Shown here one piece after another: positions 8,428 to 17,129 of a stretch of DNA of 64,000 nt; positions within the stretch are counted from its first letter, which is position 1, and each line of letters opens with the position of its first letter. A program made the position numbers and the translations under genes. Source of the DNA: Streptomyces sp. NBC_00569 (GTDB lineage Bacteria; Actinomycetota; Actinomycetes; Streptomycetales; Streptomycetaceae); the NCBI RefSeq assembly GCF_036345255.1, contig NZ_CP107783.1, forward strand, positions 6,866,001-6,930,000, in the 5' to 3' direction. A model generated the notes under the pieces. That model saw only the letters and a list, made by a program, of their open reading frames with translations, was not told the origin of the DNA and did no database searches.

Positions 8428-8452
8428 GTTGCAATGAAACGCGGGCGGGTGC

Positions 8453-9259
8453 TCAGTGGATCTGTGTCACCACCACGTCGAGCGCCCACGCCGCCCCCGC
8501 TTTCGCGGGCGCCTGCGCCTCCACCACATGACCGAGATCCCGCAGCGCCTCGACCAGCTCGGCGGGGTCCGCGGGCGTGGTGCCGGTCTCCAGGAGCGTG
8601 CGCACGATCCGGCCCTTCGTCGCCTTGTTGAAGTGCGACACGACCGAACGCTTCTCCGCACCGGTCACCGGATCCGTCTGCGCGTGCAGCACCCGCACCG
8701 TCGCCGTACGCCCCGCGACCTCCCCCTTCGGCTTCCACGCACTCGTGTACGCGGACGACCTCAGGTCGAGCACGAGCCCGTCCCCGGCCACCTCGGGAAG
8801 CACCTCGGCCATCGGCCCGCGCCAGTGCGCGCCGAGCGCCCCGAGCCCCGGCAGCTTCACACCCATCGAGCAGCGGTAGGACGGAATCCGGTCGCTCACC
8901 CGCACCGCGCCCCACAGGCCCGAGAACACCAGCAGCGAACGCGTCGCCCGGCGCTTCGCCGCCGCGTCCAGGGTGGCGAGACCGAGCGCGTCGTAGAGGA
9001 CCCCCGTGTAGATCTCACCGGCCGGGCGCGCGCCCGCGGTACGCAGCTCCACGTTCTTCGCGATCTCGCCGCGCAGCCCCTCGCTGAGGCCGAGGACCTC
9101 GCGGGCCTTGTCCTCGTCGGCGGCACACAGCTCCACCAGCTCGTCGAGCACGGCCTGCCGCGCCCCGGCGAGCCCCGCCAGGGACAGCGACTCAGGCTTC
9201 AGCGGGGCGCCGCGGCCCGACGGGGCCTTGCCTTCGGACGGCGGCAGCAGCACGAGCAC
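8453..9259 (-). CDS. yaaA: Peroxide stress protein YaaA (UPF0246/DUF328)
   Basis: 268 residues from GTG 9259. The N-terminus MLVLLPPSEGKA is the family signature, and LLVFSGLWGAVRVSDRIPSYR and VVSHFNKATKGRIVR match the conserved core. In Escherichia coli YaaA lowers free iron and limits damage during hydrogen peroxide stress; whether the Streptomyces protein does the same is inference. It is a cytoplasmic protein with no membrane span. It sits on the same strand upstream of the aldolase gene, but the 75-bp gap with an operator suggests separate transcription. Confidence 0.9.
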   Translation of the reverse strand: MLVLLPPSEGKAPSGRGAPLKPESLSLAGLAGARQAVLDELVELCAADEDKAREVLGLSEGLRGEIAKNVELRTAGARPAGEIYTGVLYDALGLATLDAAAKRRATRSLLVFSGLWGAVRVSDRIPSYRCSMGVKLPGLGALGAHWRGPMAEVLPEVAGDGLVLDLRSSAYTSAWKPKGEVAGRTATVRVLHAQTDPVTGAEKRSVVSHFNKATKGRIVRTLLETGTTPADPAELVEALRDLGHVVEAQAPAKAGAAWALDVVVTQIH

Positions 9260-9430
9260 GATCGGACTCCTCGGGACAGTGATGCGGAACAGGGGGTGCG
9301 GCCCCAGCGAAAGCGTACGGAAGAGAAGGTGGTGCCGGGGAACGCGGGGCGCCGCGGATCCCGGGGGCCCCGGTCCCGGGGGCCGCGGTCACAGGGTGCC
9401 GACGTCCCCGCCGCGTCCTACGCTCGGTGC

Positions 9431-10879
9431 ATGCCCCGCCGTCATCTCCGTGTGACCGGCGCAGCCGAGGCCCCGCTGCGTGCCGCACTGCGTGAACTGC
9501 GTACGACCCTGGACGTCCCCGGGGCCTTCCCGGCCGACGCCCTCGCGGAGGCGGAACGGGCCGCGGCGGCCCCGCACCCGCCGGAACCGGCCGGCGAGGA
9601 CGCCACCGACATCCCCTTCTTCACGATCGACCCGCCGACCTCCGTCGACCTCGACCAGGCGATGCACCTCTCGCGCCGCGACGGCGGCTACCGGGTCCGG
9701 TACGCCATCGCCGACGTCGCCGCGTACGTCACGCCCGGCGGCCCCCTCGACACCGAGGCCCAGCGCCGCGTCACCACGCTCTACTTCCCCGACGAAAAGG
9801 TCCCCCTGCACCCCACCGTGCTCAGCGAGGGCGCCGCCAGCCTGCTCCCGGGCCAGACCTGCCCCGCCGTCCTGTGGACCCTCGACCTCGACGCCGAGGG
9901 GCGCACCGTCGCCACCCACGTGGCCCGCGCCACCGTCCGCAGCCGCGCCAAGCTCGACTACGAGGGCGTGCAGCGGGCCGTCGACGACGGCACCGCCGAG
10001 GAACCCGTGGCGCTGTTGCGCGACATCGGGCGCCTGCGCGAACAGCTGGAGACCGAACGCGGCGGCATCTCCCTCAACGTCCCCGAACAGGAGATCACCG
10101 AACGCGACGGCCGCTACGAGCTCGACTACCGCGCCCCGCTCCCCGCCGACGGCTGGAACGCCCAGATCTCCCTGCTCACCGGCATGGCCGCCGCCGACCT
10201 CATGCTCGCCGCCGGCACCGGCATCCTGCGCACCCTGCCCGCCGCCCCCGACGGCGCCGTCGGCCGCCTGCGCCGCACGGCCCTCGCCCTGCACATCGAC
10301 TGGCCGCACCACGTCCCGTACGCCCAGCTCATCCGGTCCCTCGACCCGAAGAAGCCGCACCACGCCGCCTTCCTCCAGGAGTGCACGACGCTCCTGCGCG
10401 GCGCCGGCTACACCGTGTTCAGCGGCGGCACGCTCCCCGAGCTCACCGTCCACGCCGCGGTCGCCGCGCCCTATGCCCACTGCACGGCCCCGCTCCGCCG
10501 CCTCGCCGACCGATACGCCGGCGAACTGTGCCTGGCCGCCTGTGCGGGCACCCCGCCCCCCGAGTGGGTACTCGCCGCGCTGCCCGGCCTGCCGAAGGAG
10601 ATGGCGGACGGCACGCGCCGGGCCAATGCCGTCGAGCGCGGCTGCGTCGACATCGTCGAGGCGGCGCTCCTCAAGGACCGCGTCGGCGACGTCTTCGAGG
10701 CGTGCGTCGTCGACGTGAAGGACCACGAACCGGCCGTCGGCACCGTCCAGTTGACCGACCCCGCGGTCGTCGCCCGCATCGAGGGCGGTACGGCACCGCT
10801 GCCGCTGGGGGAGCGGCTGCGGGTACGGCTGACGCAGGCCGACCCCGGAGCGGCGAAGGTTCAGTTCGCCCCGGCCTGA
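9431..10879 (+). CDS. RNase II/R family exoribonuclease (RNB domain)
   Basis: 482 residues from ATG 9431. The RNB domain begins near residue 58 with DIPFFTIDPPTSVDLDQAM, holding the acidic residues that bind catalytic magnesium, and continues with YRVRYAIADVAAYV and FPDEKVPLHPTVLSEGAASLLPG. The usual N-terminal cold-shock domains are missing. The tail after about residue 370 is a short OB-like segment. It would degrade RNA processively from the 3' end. This short RNB form is typical of actinobacteria. It is immediately upstream of the RNase P RNA gene, so two RNA-processing genes are adjacent. Confidence 0.9.
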   Translation: MPRRHLRVTGAAEAPLRAALRELRTTLDVPGAFPADALAEAERAAAAPHPPEPAGEDATDIPFFTIDPPTSVDLDQAMHLSRRDGGYRVRYAIADVAAYVTPGGPLDTEAQRRVTTLYFPDEKVPLHPTVLSEGAASLLPGQTCPAVLWTLDLDAEGRTVATHVARATVRSRAKLDYEGVQRAVDDGTAEEPVALLRDIGRLREQLETERGGISLNVPEQEITERDGRYELDYRAPLPADGWNAQISLLTGMAAADLMLAAGTGILRTLPAAPDGAVGRLRRTALALHIDWPHHVPYAQLIRSLDPKKPHHAAFLQECTTLLRGAGYTVFSGGTLPELTVHAAVAAPYAHCTAPLRRLADRYAGELCLAACAGTPPPEWVLAALPGLPKEMADGTRRANAVERGCVDIVEAALLKDRVGDVFEACVVDVKDHEPAVGTVQLTDPAVVARIEGGTAPLPLGERLRVRLTQADPGAAKVQFAPA

Positions 10880-10902
10880 GCGCCGGGTAGCATGGTCGGC
10901 AC

Positions 10903-11331
10903 GGCAGACGAGCCGGGCGGACGGCCGCGTGAGGACCCTTTCACCAGGGTTTTCCCGAGGAACGTCCGGGCTCCACAGGGCAAGGTGGTGGCTAACGGCC
11001 ACCCGGGGTGACCCGCGGGACAGTGCCACAGAAAACAGACCGCCGGGGACCGCAAGGCCCTCGGTAAGGGTGAAACGGTGGTGTAAGAGACCACCAGCGC
11101 CTGAGGTGACTCAGGCGGCTAGGTAAACCCCACCTGGAGCAAGGTCAAAAGGAGTCGCTTCCTCGAAAGAATGAGGCGGCTCTGCGCGGACGTTCGAGGG
11201 CTGCCCGCCCGAGTCCGCGGGTAGACCGCACGAGGCCGGCGGCAACGCCGGTCCTAGATGGATGGCCGTCTCCCCGGCCGCCGCGAGGCGACCGGGCGAC
11301 AAAACCCGGCGTACAGCCCGACTCGTCTGCC
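10903..11331 (+). ncRNA. rnpB: RNase P RNA, bacterial class A
   Basis: The ends form the P1 helix: GGCAGACGAGCCGGGC (10903-10918) with GCCCGACTCGTCTGCC (11316-11331). The conserved core blocks are visible: GAGGAACGTCCGGGCTCCACAGG near 10958 (P4 and J-regions), CAGTGCCACAGAAAACAGACCGCC, GGTAAGGGTGAAACGGTG, and TAGATGGATGGCCGTC near 11255. The 429-nt length and the tetraloops fit actinobacterial class A RNA. It is the catalytic RNA that matures the 5' ends of tRNAs. Exact transcript ends may differ by a few bases. Confidence 0.96.
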
Positions 11332-11360
11332 TGCCAGGTCCTTGACCTGTGCCTATCCAC

Positions 11361-11636
11361 TCACCGCAGCATGTGTGACGTACGGCCCGACGCCTCGTCG
11401 ATCTCGTCGTGTGCCTTCGTCAGCATCTTCATCGCCAGCTCGTTGAGCGCCCTCGCTCCCGCGACCTCCTCGCCGACCCGCGGCTGGTTCGCGTCGGAGG
11501 GGTGGCGGCTCGCGTAGCCATGGGCCCGTACCTCGCTCCCGTCGGGGAGCCGGACGAGCGCGGCGGCACGCGTGCGATGGGTGTCTTCCTCGAATTCCAG
11601 CTCGACATGCCATCCGACAGCGGTCTGTGCCGACAT
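11361..11636 (-). CDS. DUF1876 domain protein
   Basis: 91 residues from ATG 11636, which has a GGAGGTG ribosome-binding site; a longer frame upstream lacks one. The product (MSAQTAVGWHVELEFEEDTH...) is the small alpha/beta fold of DUF1876, found in many actinobacteria, with the segment RTRAAALVRLPDGSEVRAHGYA resembling a dsRBD-like sheet. Function unknown. It is cytoplasmic, with no signal peptide. It ends 30 bp from the RNase P RNA, on the opposite strand. Confidence 0.85.
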   Translation of the reverse strand: MSAQTAVGWHVELEFEEDTHRTRAAALVRLPDGSEVRAHGYASRHPSDANQPRVGEEVAGARALNELAMKMLTKAHDEIDEASGRTSHMLR

Positions 11637-11723
11637 CGTGATCACCTCCGGGACTGCTATTACCAGGGTGCGCCTGTCGGGCTCCCGACGCACCACGTCC
11701 CGCCCCGCGGCTCGCGAACCGGC

Positions 11724-12617
11724 TCAGATCACCGGTGGCCGCCCGAGTCGCGTCATGCGCCACGCGGTGCGCCAGCGCATCGGCCGCCGGCCCCCGCAGG
11801 GCGTGCGCACGCCCTCCACGAAGCCGCCCGCCCACGCGCGCAGCCCCCCGGCGGACCGGGTGCGGGCGAGCGTGAGGAGGGTCCAGGTGCCGAGGTAGAG
11901 CGGGATCAGGGGGAGCGGGAGCCGGCGGCGGGCCAGCCAGACGCGGTTGCGGGCCGTCATGCGGTGGTAGACGGCGTGCCGGGCGGGCGAGGTCTTGGGG
12001 TGCTGGAGCAGGAGCGACGGCTCGTAGACGACCTTCCAGCCGGCGTCGAGGGCGCGCCAGGCGAGGTCGGTCTCCTCGTGCGTGAAGAAGAAGTCGGCGG
12101 GCCAGTCGCCGGTCTCGGCGAGCATCCGCATCGAGAACGCGTGGCCGCCGCCGAGGAACGCCGTCACCTCACCTCCCCGCATCGGGTCCTTCGCGCGCAG
12201 CCGCGGCACGTGGCGGCGCTGTGTCTCGCCGTGCTCGTCCGCGATGCGGAAGCCGACGATGCCGAGGCGCGGGTCGCCGGCGTACAGGTCGCGGACGGTA
12301 CGGAAGACGTCCGCGTCGACGAGGAGCCCGTCGTCGTCGAGCTCGACCGCCACGTCCACGTCGCCGAAGCCGCGCAGCCGCGCCAGGGCGACGTTGCGGC
12401 CGCCCGGGCAGCCGAGGTTGTCGTCGAGTTCGACGGTCGTGACGGTGAAGGGCAGGCCGGAGCCGGTGAAGTCGGGCAGCGGCGAGCCGTTGCCGACGAG
12501 GACGACCCGCGTCGGCGGCACGTCCTGTTTCGCCACCGCCGCCAGGAGGGCGTCGACCTCCCTGGGCCTGTTGCCCATCGTCACGATCGCGACGCCCAGA
12601 CGCGGCGGTTGCTCCAC
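11724..12617 (-). CDS. Glycosyltransferase family 2 (A-fold)
   Basis: 297 residues from GTG 12617 with GGGGAG before it. The GT2 features are the N-terminal strand VAIVTMGNRP, the donor-site segment NLGCPGGRNVALAR, the metal-binding acidic cluster ELDDDG near residue 92, and the acceptor-side FFTHEETDLAWRALDAGWKVVYEP with its ED/E motif near residue 170. One hydrophobic stretch near residues 236-252 could anchor it to the membrane face. It would transfer a sugar from a nucleotide donor; donor and acceptor are unknown. It stands alone, with no polysaccharide genes beside it. Confidence 0.88.
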   Translation of the reverse strand: MEQPPRLGVAIVTMGNRPREVDALLAAVAKQDVPPTRVVLVGNGSPLPDFTGSGLPFTVTTVELDDNLGCPGGRNVALARLRGFGDVDVAVELDDDGLLVDADVFRTVRDLYAGDPRLGIVGFRIADEHGETQRRHVPRLRAKDPMRGGEVTAFLGGGHAFSMRMLAETGDWPADFFFTHEETDLAWRALDAGWKVVYEPSLLLQHPKTSPARHAVYHRMTARNRVWLARRRLPLPLIPLYLGTWTLLTLARTRSAGGLRAWAGGFVEGVRTPCGGRRPMRWRTAWRMTRLGRPPVI

Positions 12618-12709
12618 GGCCGACTCCCCATTCCTCGGACATCCCGGTGCGGTGCCCGTGATCGTAGCCGTTCACCGGGAAGTCACCGGGCAGCCAGGGG
12701 GAGTTGGGA

Positions 12710-13300
12710 TCAGGCGCCGGGTTCCGCCGTCCACCCCGTCTCGGCCGCCCAGGGTTCCGCGGCCGCCACCACCAGGTCGACCACCGGGTCCTTCACGTCG
12801 GCGTAGGTGCCGGTGTCGGCGACCCGGGAGGCGAGGGCGTACTTGAAGTGGGCGTAGGCCGTGACCGCCTCCGGGTGGGCGCGGAACCAGTCGCGGAACA
12901 GCAGGGCGAGCCGTTCGTTGGGGGAGCCGGCGAGGCGTACGTGCAGGTTGACCGGCTCGGCGGGCGTGCCGCGCCGGGACCAGAAGCGCTTGGCCCAGCG
13001 GGTCGGTACGTCGTCCAGGCCCGCCGGTACGTGGTCCCGTCGGTAAGGGGAGAGCCGGAAGCCCAGGTCTGCGAGGGGGCCCGCGAAGGCGGCCTCCGCC
13101 TCGTCGAGGTCGGCGACGCTCACCTGGAGGTCGTAGACGGGCTTGGCCGCCATTCCGGGGATCGCCGTGCTGCCGATGTGTTCGGTCCGCAGGGCCGTCG
13201 GGCCGAGCGCCGCGCCGAGTTCGGCACACAGCGCGCGGCCCCGCTCCGGCCAGGCCGGGTCGTACGGGGCGACGACGGGGATCTCCGGCTCGGGCATCAT
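12710..13300 (-). CDS. GrpB-like nucleotidyltransferase-fold protein (UPF0157)
   Basis: 196 residues. The start is ATG 13300, which overlaps the stop of the MOSC gene by one base (TGATG); ATG 13297 directly after is equally possible. The GrpB family motif TEHIGSTAIPGMAAKPVYDLQV (residues about 40-60) with the invariant GSTAIPG is clear, and VNLHVRL and FRDWFRAHPEAVTAYAHFK complete the family pattern. It belongs to the nucleotidyltransferase superfamily, and its biochemical role is not settled. Translational coupling to the MOSC gene suggests joint expression. Confidence 0.88.
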   Translation of the reverse strand: MMPEPEIPVVAPYDPAWPERGRALCAELGAALGPTALRTEHIGSTAIPGMAAKPVYDLQVSVADLDEAEAAFAGPLADLGFRLSPYRRDHVPAGLDDVPTRWAKRFWSRRGTPAEPVNLHVRLAGSPNERLALLFRDWFRAHPEAVTAYAHFKYALASRVADTGTYADVKDPVVDLVVAAAEPWAAETGWTAEPGA

Positions 13301-13857
13301 CAGACGGCTGCCAGGGCGACGTGCGGCCCGGCCGGCAGGACCACGCGGATCACGTCGCCGGGGCGCACCACGCCGCCGGTCCGCACGACGCCCATGATCC
13401 CGGCCTTGCGGACGACCGCCCCGTTCTCGTCGCGCCCGACGACCCGCTTGAGCAGTCCGTCCTGGAAGCGGTCGATCTGCAGGCACGGGTTGCGCAGGCC
13501 CGTGACCTCGACGACGGCGCCGTCCTCGCCCAGATGCAGGAGCGTGCCCGCGGGCAGTGCGAGGAGGTCGATGCCGGTCGTCGTGACGTTCTCCCCGAGG
13601 TCGCCGGGAGCGACGTCGTGGCCCTGCCCGGCGACCTCGGCGAACAACTCGTCGTGCATCAGGTGGACCTGCCGCAGGTTCGGCTGCGTCGGGTCCTTCG
13701 CGACGCGGGAGCGGTGCTTGACCGTGACGCCCGCGTGCACGTCGCCCTCGACACCGAGCCCGGCGAGCAGCGTGATGCTCTCCTGGTTCGGCTTCGTGAA
13801 GGAATACGTCTCGTTGCTGCTGACCGCGATGACCTCGCCGCCGTCGAACCTGCCCAT
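13300..13857 (-). CDS. MOSC domain protein
   Basis: 185 residues from ATG 13857 (MGRFDGGEVIAVSSNETYSF); an upstream extension is Arg/Gly-rich and unlike a protein. The molybdenum-cofactor sulfurase C-terminal (MOSC) domain is shown by GLGVEGDVHAGVTVKHRSR, DLGENVTTTGIDLLALP and VTGLRNPCLQIDRFQ, the last containing the conserved Cys. Stand-alone MOSC proteins bind Moco or reduce N-hydroxylated compounds (YiiM/YuaD type). It is the first gene of a two-gene unit with the GrpB-like gene. Confidence 0.88.
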   Translation of the reverse strand: MGRFDGGEVIAVSSNETYSFTKPNQESITLLAGLGVEGDVHAGVTVKHRSRVAKDPTQPNLRQVHLMHDELFAEVAGQGHDVAPGDLGENVTTTGIDLLALPAGTLLHLGEDGAVVEVTGLRNPCLQIDRFQDGLLKRVVGRDENGAVVRKAGIMGVVRTGGVVRPGDVIRVVLPAGPHVALAAV

Positions 13858-13970
13858 GCCGGGCCCCCGTTTCCGCGCCGGTGATCCCTGATCCCGGCCG
13901 CCTGATCCGTGATCCCGGCCGTCCGGACCGCGATCCACGCCGAGCCTAACCCCGCCGGACACGAGGGGCT

Positions 13971-14090
13971 TCAGCCCACGCGCTCCGCGCACCGCGCCAC
14001 CCGGCGCAGCGCGTCGGCGTACGGCGCGACGAGCTCCTGTGCCGTGGTGGTCCTGCAGGCGCCGAAGCCGCGGCTCAGCCGGAGGGTCAC
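13971..14090 (-). CDS. Possible 39-aa coupled small protein
   Basis: GTG 14090 overlaps the stop codon of the MazG-like gene in the four-base arrangement GTGA, typical of translational coupling. The frame runs 39 codons to TGA with G or C in all but one third position. The product, ending APYADALRRVARCAERVG, contains a likely amphipathic helix and two Cys residues. I do not know a family. It could also be a chance extension, so it needs proteomic or comparative evidence. Confidence 0.4.
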   Translation of the reverse strand: MTLRLSRGFGACRTTTAQELVAPYADALRRVARCAERVG

Positions 14091-14452
14091 GAGGTGAGCG
14101 ACCTCTCCGCCACCCGGCGCAGATGCGCCGCCAGCACTTCGGGGGCCTGAGGGGTGAGCGTGCGCAGGGCGACCAGGGCCGTCACCACGACGTCGCAGAG
14201 TTCGGACTCGACGTCCTGCCAGGAGTGGCTCTCGCCCTTGCGCGGGTTCTGGCCCGTCGCGCCGATGACCGCCTGGGCGACCTCGCCGACCTCCTCCGAC
14301 AGCTTCAGCACCCGCAGCAACAGGGCCTCGTCCGCGCTGCGGCGGTTGTGCGATTCGAGCCACGCGAGCAGCCCGTCGACGGTCTGCCACACGCTGTCGT
14401 ACGTGGGCGGGGCGAGGTCGTGCCGGGCGCTGGGCCGCGTGGTGTCGGACAT
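14087..14452 (-). CDS. MazG-like nucleotide pyrophosphohydrolase
   Basis: 121 residues from ATG 14452. The all-alpha NTP-PPase signature is visible: LKLSEEVGEVAQAVIGATG (EExxE near residues 53-57) and, further on, WQDVESELCDVVVTALVAL with the second acidic set (ExxD). Members hydrolyse nucleoside triphosphates to monophosphate and pyrophosphate, often as a house-cleaning or stringent-response function. Typical MazG-like proteins are 100-125 residues, so this one is complete. A short coupled frame follows. Confidence 0.88.
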   Translation of the reverse strand: MSDTTRPSARHDLAPPTYDSVWQTVDGLLAWLESHNRRSADEALLLRVLKLSEEVGEVAQAVIGATGQNPRKGESHSWQDVESELCDVVVTALVALRTLTPQAPEVLAAHLRRVAERSLTS

Positions 14453-14475
14453 ACCCGCAGCCTGCCACGGACGGG

Positions 14476-15048
14476 CTACTCGCCCATGACGTCCGGGGAA
14501 TACTCCCCCGGACCCGGCTGCGGACCAGGCCCGCCCACCCGCTTGTTGCGCGACGCCACGACCGCGAGCGCCGCCGCGGCGCTGCCCACGAGCGCGGCCG
14601 GGACCATCCAGTGCCGGTCCAGGGCGTGGCCGAGCGCGTGGTCGAGGGAGTAGCGGCCCGCGCCGGTCACCGCGAGTCCCGCAGCGATGAAGCCGAGGAA
14701 GGCCGGGTACTCGTAGCCGCCGCCCTGGGCGAAGAAGCCGTTGGGCGCGTGCACCGCGACCGCGCCGGCCATCGTGCCCGCCGCTGCGGCCCCGCCGACG
14801 GGGGTGGCGAGGCCGAGGGCGAGCAGGACGCCGCCGCCCGCCTCGCCGACGCCGGCGGCCAGGGCGCTCGCCTTCGGCGGGGCGTAGCCCATGGCCTCCA
14901 TCGCGGCGGTCGTGGCGCCCAGGCCCCCGCCGCCGAACCAGCCGAGCAGCTTCTGCGCTCCGTGCGCGGCGAGGACACCGCCCGTGCCCACGCGCAGCAC
15001 GAGCAGCCCCAGGTCTTTGCGGTCCACACAGGTCTTGTGACAGGTCAT
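14476..15048 (-). CDS. DoxX family membrane protein
   Basis: 190 residues from ATG 15048. Four hydrophobic segments are seen at about residues 12-32, 52-75, 80-98 and 108-128, plus one near 150. Family motifs include LRVGTGGVLAAHGAQKLLGWFGG and the Gly/Ala-rich second helix. A Cys pair lies at the N-terminus (MTCHKTCVDRK). DoxX/SURF4-type proteins act in membrane redox or thiosulfate metabolism in some species; the role here is unknown. It ends 23 bp before the MazG-like gene start on the same strand, so the two may be co-transcribed. Confidence 0.88.
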   Translation of the reverse strand: MTCHKTCVDRKDLGLLVLRVGTGGVLAAHGAQKLLGWFGGGGLGATTAAMEAMGYAPPKASALAAGVGEAGGGVLLALGLATPVGGAAAAGTMAGAVAVHAPNGFFAQGGGYEYPAFLGFIAAGLAVTGAGRYSLDHALGHALDRHWMVPAALVGSAAAALAVVASRNKRVGGPGPQPGPGEYSPDVMGE

Positions 15049-15236
15049 GGTCCTAACGGTCCGGCAGGCCGGGCCGCGGCACCCGGTACGCGGGCCCGTT
15101 CGGGTGGCGTGTCCCGGGCCGCGGTGTGAGTCTGGGCCGGGGGCCGTGGCCCGTGCGGCCGGGGTCCCCGGCCCGGCGACGAACGACCGGAAGGTCCGGC
15201 ACCGTGGCGCCGGAAGGAGAGGCAGGAGACGGCGAC

Positions 15237-15560
15237 ATGCCCATCCAGACAACCAAGCTCAGCGACCCGGCCGTCCGGGCCTTCGTCACCGCGGTGAACG
15301 CCCACGACCGGGAGGCCTTCCGGGCCGCCCTCGCGCCCGGCGCGACCATGTCCGACGACGGGTCGGACCGGGACGTCGAGGAGTGGACCGGCCGCGAGAT
15401 CTTCGACTCCAACGGGCACATGGAGATCGAGAAGGAGTACGCCCACGGCCTGGCCCTGACCGCCCTCTACCGCAACGACGCCTGGGGCGAGATGCGGACG
15501 AAGTGGCAGTTCGTCGTGGCGGGCGGCAAGGTGACCCGCTTCGAGACCGGTCAGGCGTAA
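15237..15560 (+). CDS. SnoaL-like / nuclear transport factor 2 fold protein
   Basis: 107 residues from ATG 15237, with AGGAG upstream; the longer frame is Arg-rich and unlikely. The NTF2-like cone fold is suggested by VRAFVTAVNAHDREAFRAALAPGATMSDDG, then WTGREIFDSNGHMEIEKEY and a final beta-sheet WQFVVAGGKVTRFETGQ. Proteins of this size are small binding or isomerase domains. The substrate is unknown. It is divergent from the DoxX gene and convergent with the PhzF gene. Confidence 0.82.
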   Translation: MPIQTTKLSDPAVRAFVTAVNAHDREAFRAALAPGATMSDDGSDRDVEEWTGREIFDSNGHMEIEKEYAHGLALTALYRNDAWGEMRTKWQFVVAGGKVTRFETGQA

Positions 15561-15581
15561 CTCCCCGGTCGGCACTCCCGG

Positions 15582-16442
15582 TCAGCCGGGAATCCGTACC
15601 GCCGAGCCGCTCACCCGGACCCGAGGGTCGCCCTCGCGCAGTGTCACCGTCAGCTCGCCCGGGCGGCCCATGTCCTCGCCCTGGTGGAGGGTGAGGACCG
15701 CCTTGGAGGGGACGAGTCCGAGTGCGCGCGCGTACGCGCCGAACGCGGCCGCGGCGGCGCCCGTCGCCGGGTCCTCCACGACACCGCCGACCGGGAACGG
15801 GTCACGGGCGTGGAAGACGGACTCCGAGGCGCGCCAGACCAGTTGGACCGTGGTGAGGTCGAGGCGGTGCATCAGGGCCTCGAGGCGCGCGAAGTCGTAG
15901 GAGAGGTCCGCGAGCCGCGCGCGGGTGGCGGCCGCGAGGACGAGGTGGCGGGCGCCCGCGTACGCGATGCGCGGCGGGAACGCCGGGTCGAGGTCGGCGG
16001 CGGGCCAGCCGAGCGCGGCGAGCGCCTCGGACAGGTCTTCGGGCGCCACGTCGGTGATGTGCGGCTCGACGCTCGTGAGCGTCGCGCGCGGGGTGCCGTC
16101 GGCGTCCTGGGCGACCGTCACCGGCACCTCGCCGGCCTGCGTGGCGAAGAGGTAGTCGCCGGGGCCGTGGATCTCGCTGAGCGCCACGGCCGTCGCCACG
16201 GTGGCGTGCCCGCAGAACGGGACCTCGGCCTTGGGGCTGAAGTAGCGCACGGTGTACGAGCGTTGCGTGCCGTCGGGCGCCGGTGTCACGAACGCCGACT
16301 CGCTGTATCCGAGCCGCGCCGCGATGGCGAGCATCTCCTCGTCGTCGAGCGCACGCGCGTCGAGCACGAGGCCGGCGGGGTTGCCGCCCGCGGGGTCTGT
16401 GGTGAAGGCGGTGTAGCGCAGCACGTCCGAGTCGGTGTTCAT
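15582..16442 (-). CDS. PhzF family isomerase/epimerase-like protein
   Basis: 286 residues from ATG 16442. Family motifs: FTTDPAGGNPAGLVLD at the N-terminus, ARLGYSESAFVTP with the catalytic Glu (Glu in YSESAF, near residue 46), FSPKAEVPFCGHATVATAVAL, and the C-terminal PATGAAAAAFGAY. PhzF proteins share the diaminopimelate-epimerase fold. The phenazine member isomerises dihydrohydroxyanthranilate, but most have unknown substrates. No phenazine genes are nearby. A second, shorter PhzF paralogue lies at 33 kb. Confidence 0.92.
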   Translation of the reverse strand: MNTDSDVLRYTAFTTDPAGGNPAGLVLDARALDDEEMLAIAARLGYSESAFVTPAPDGTQRSYTVRYFSPKAEVPFCGHATVATAVALSEIHGPGDYLFATQAGEVPVTVAQDADGTPRATLTSVEPHITDVAPEDLSEALAALGWPAADLDPAFPPRIAYAGARHLVLAAATRARLADLSYDFARLEALMHRLDLTTVQLVWRASESVFHARDPFPVGGVVEDPATGAAAAAFGAYARALGLVPSKAVLTLHQGEDMGRPGELTVTLREGDPRVRVSGSAVRIPG

Positions 16443-16562
16443 GACGGGGGAGCGTAGCGCGGGCAGCCGCAGCGCGGCCCGGGTTCTCCTGCGGTCCCGT
16501 CGGCAGGTCCCCCCTGCCCCCGGGCCGCGGAACGGCTGCCCGCCTTCCCCCTCGGAAGTGGC

Positions 16563-17024
16563 TCAGTGGCAGCTGATCCCGCCGGGCCCGTCGCCCCACG
16601 AGCAGGAGTCGAGCTGGGCGCCGCTCGGCTTGATGAGGCGGGCCTTGTCGCCGGTGTTGTTCCAGACGTACGAGCCGCGGCCCCAGTAGCGCACGCCGGA
16701 GGCGTCGGTGCCCCTGCCGGTGCGGACCTTGACCGTCTTGCCGGCGCCGATGTTGTAGCTGCCGAACGTGTACGTGTAGCCGGTGTTGTCCTTCAGCTTG
16801 TAGCCCTTGAGCTGGATCGCGGAGCGGGTGTTGTTGTGGATGTTCACCCACTCCGCGTTCAGCGAGGAGTTCGACCGGTTGTCGCTGCCGGGGCTGTCGT
16901 ACTGGATGTAGCCCAGGTGCAGACCGCCCTGGTGGGCGGCGGCGGAGGCCGGCGACGCGGCGAGCGGGGAGACCGACAGGACGCCGGCCGCCAGGGCGGC
17001 CGAAGCCGCGGAACGTGTGCGCAA
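16563..17024 (-). CDS. Secreted lamin-tail domain (LTD) protein, TTG start
   Basis: 153 residues. The start is TTG 17024, with GGAG six bases upstream and a clean signal peptide (MRTRSAASAALAAGVLS, cleavage after SPASAA near residue 29). The mature part is a lamin-tail beta-sandwich: LGYIQYDSPGSDNRSNSSLNAEWVNIHN, then LKGYKLKDNTGYTYTF and VYVWNNTGD-like strands. Two Cys near the C-terminus (CSWGDGPGGISCH) can form a disulfide. Such proteins are exported; LTDs often bind nucleic acid or accompany extracellular nucleases, but none is adjacent. Confidence 0.88.
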   Translation of the reverse strand: MRTRSAASAALAAGVLSVSPLAASPASAAAHQGGLHLGYIQYDSPGSDNRSNSSLNAEWVNIHNNTRSAIQLKGYKLKDNTGYTYTFGSYNIGAGKTVKVRTGRGTDASGVRYWGRGSYVWNNTGDKARLIKPSGAQLDSCSWGDGPGGISCH

Positions 17025-17129
17025 GGTGTGCTCCGAATGTGAAGTTCTCGTGGAGAGATCCCGAGCATACGGGCCGCGCTGCCCTGGATTAGGCCGGTGG
17101 GTCCCATTCCGCTTGTGGAGGTTCGCCCC

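Noticed and set aside
13879..13920. Two TGATCCCGGCCG direct repeats upstream of the MOSC gene
   Set aside because: Only two short copies in a low-complexity GC-rich gap. No function can be supported.
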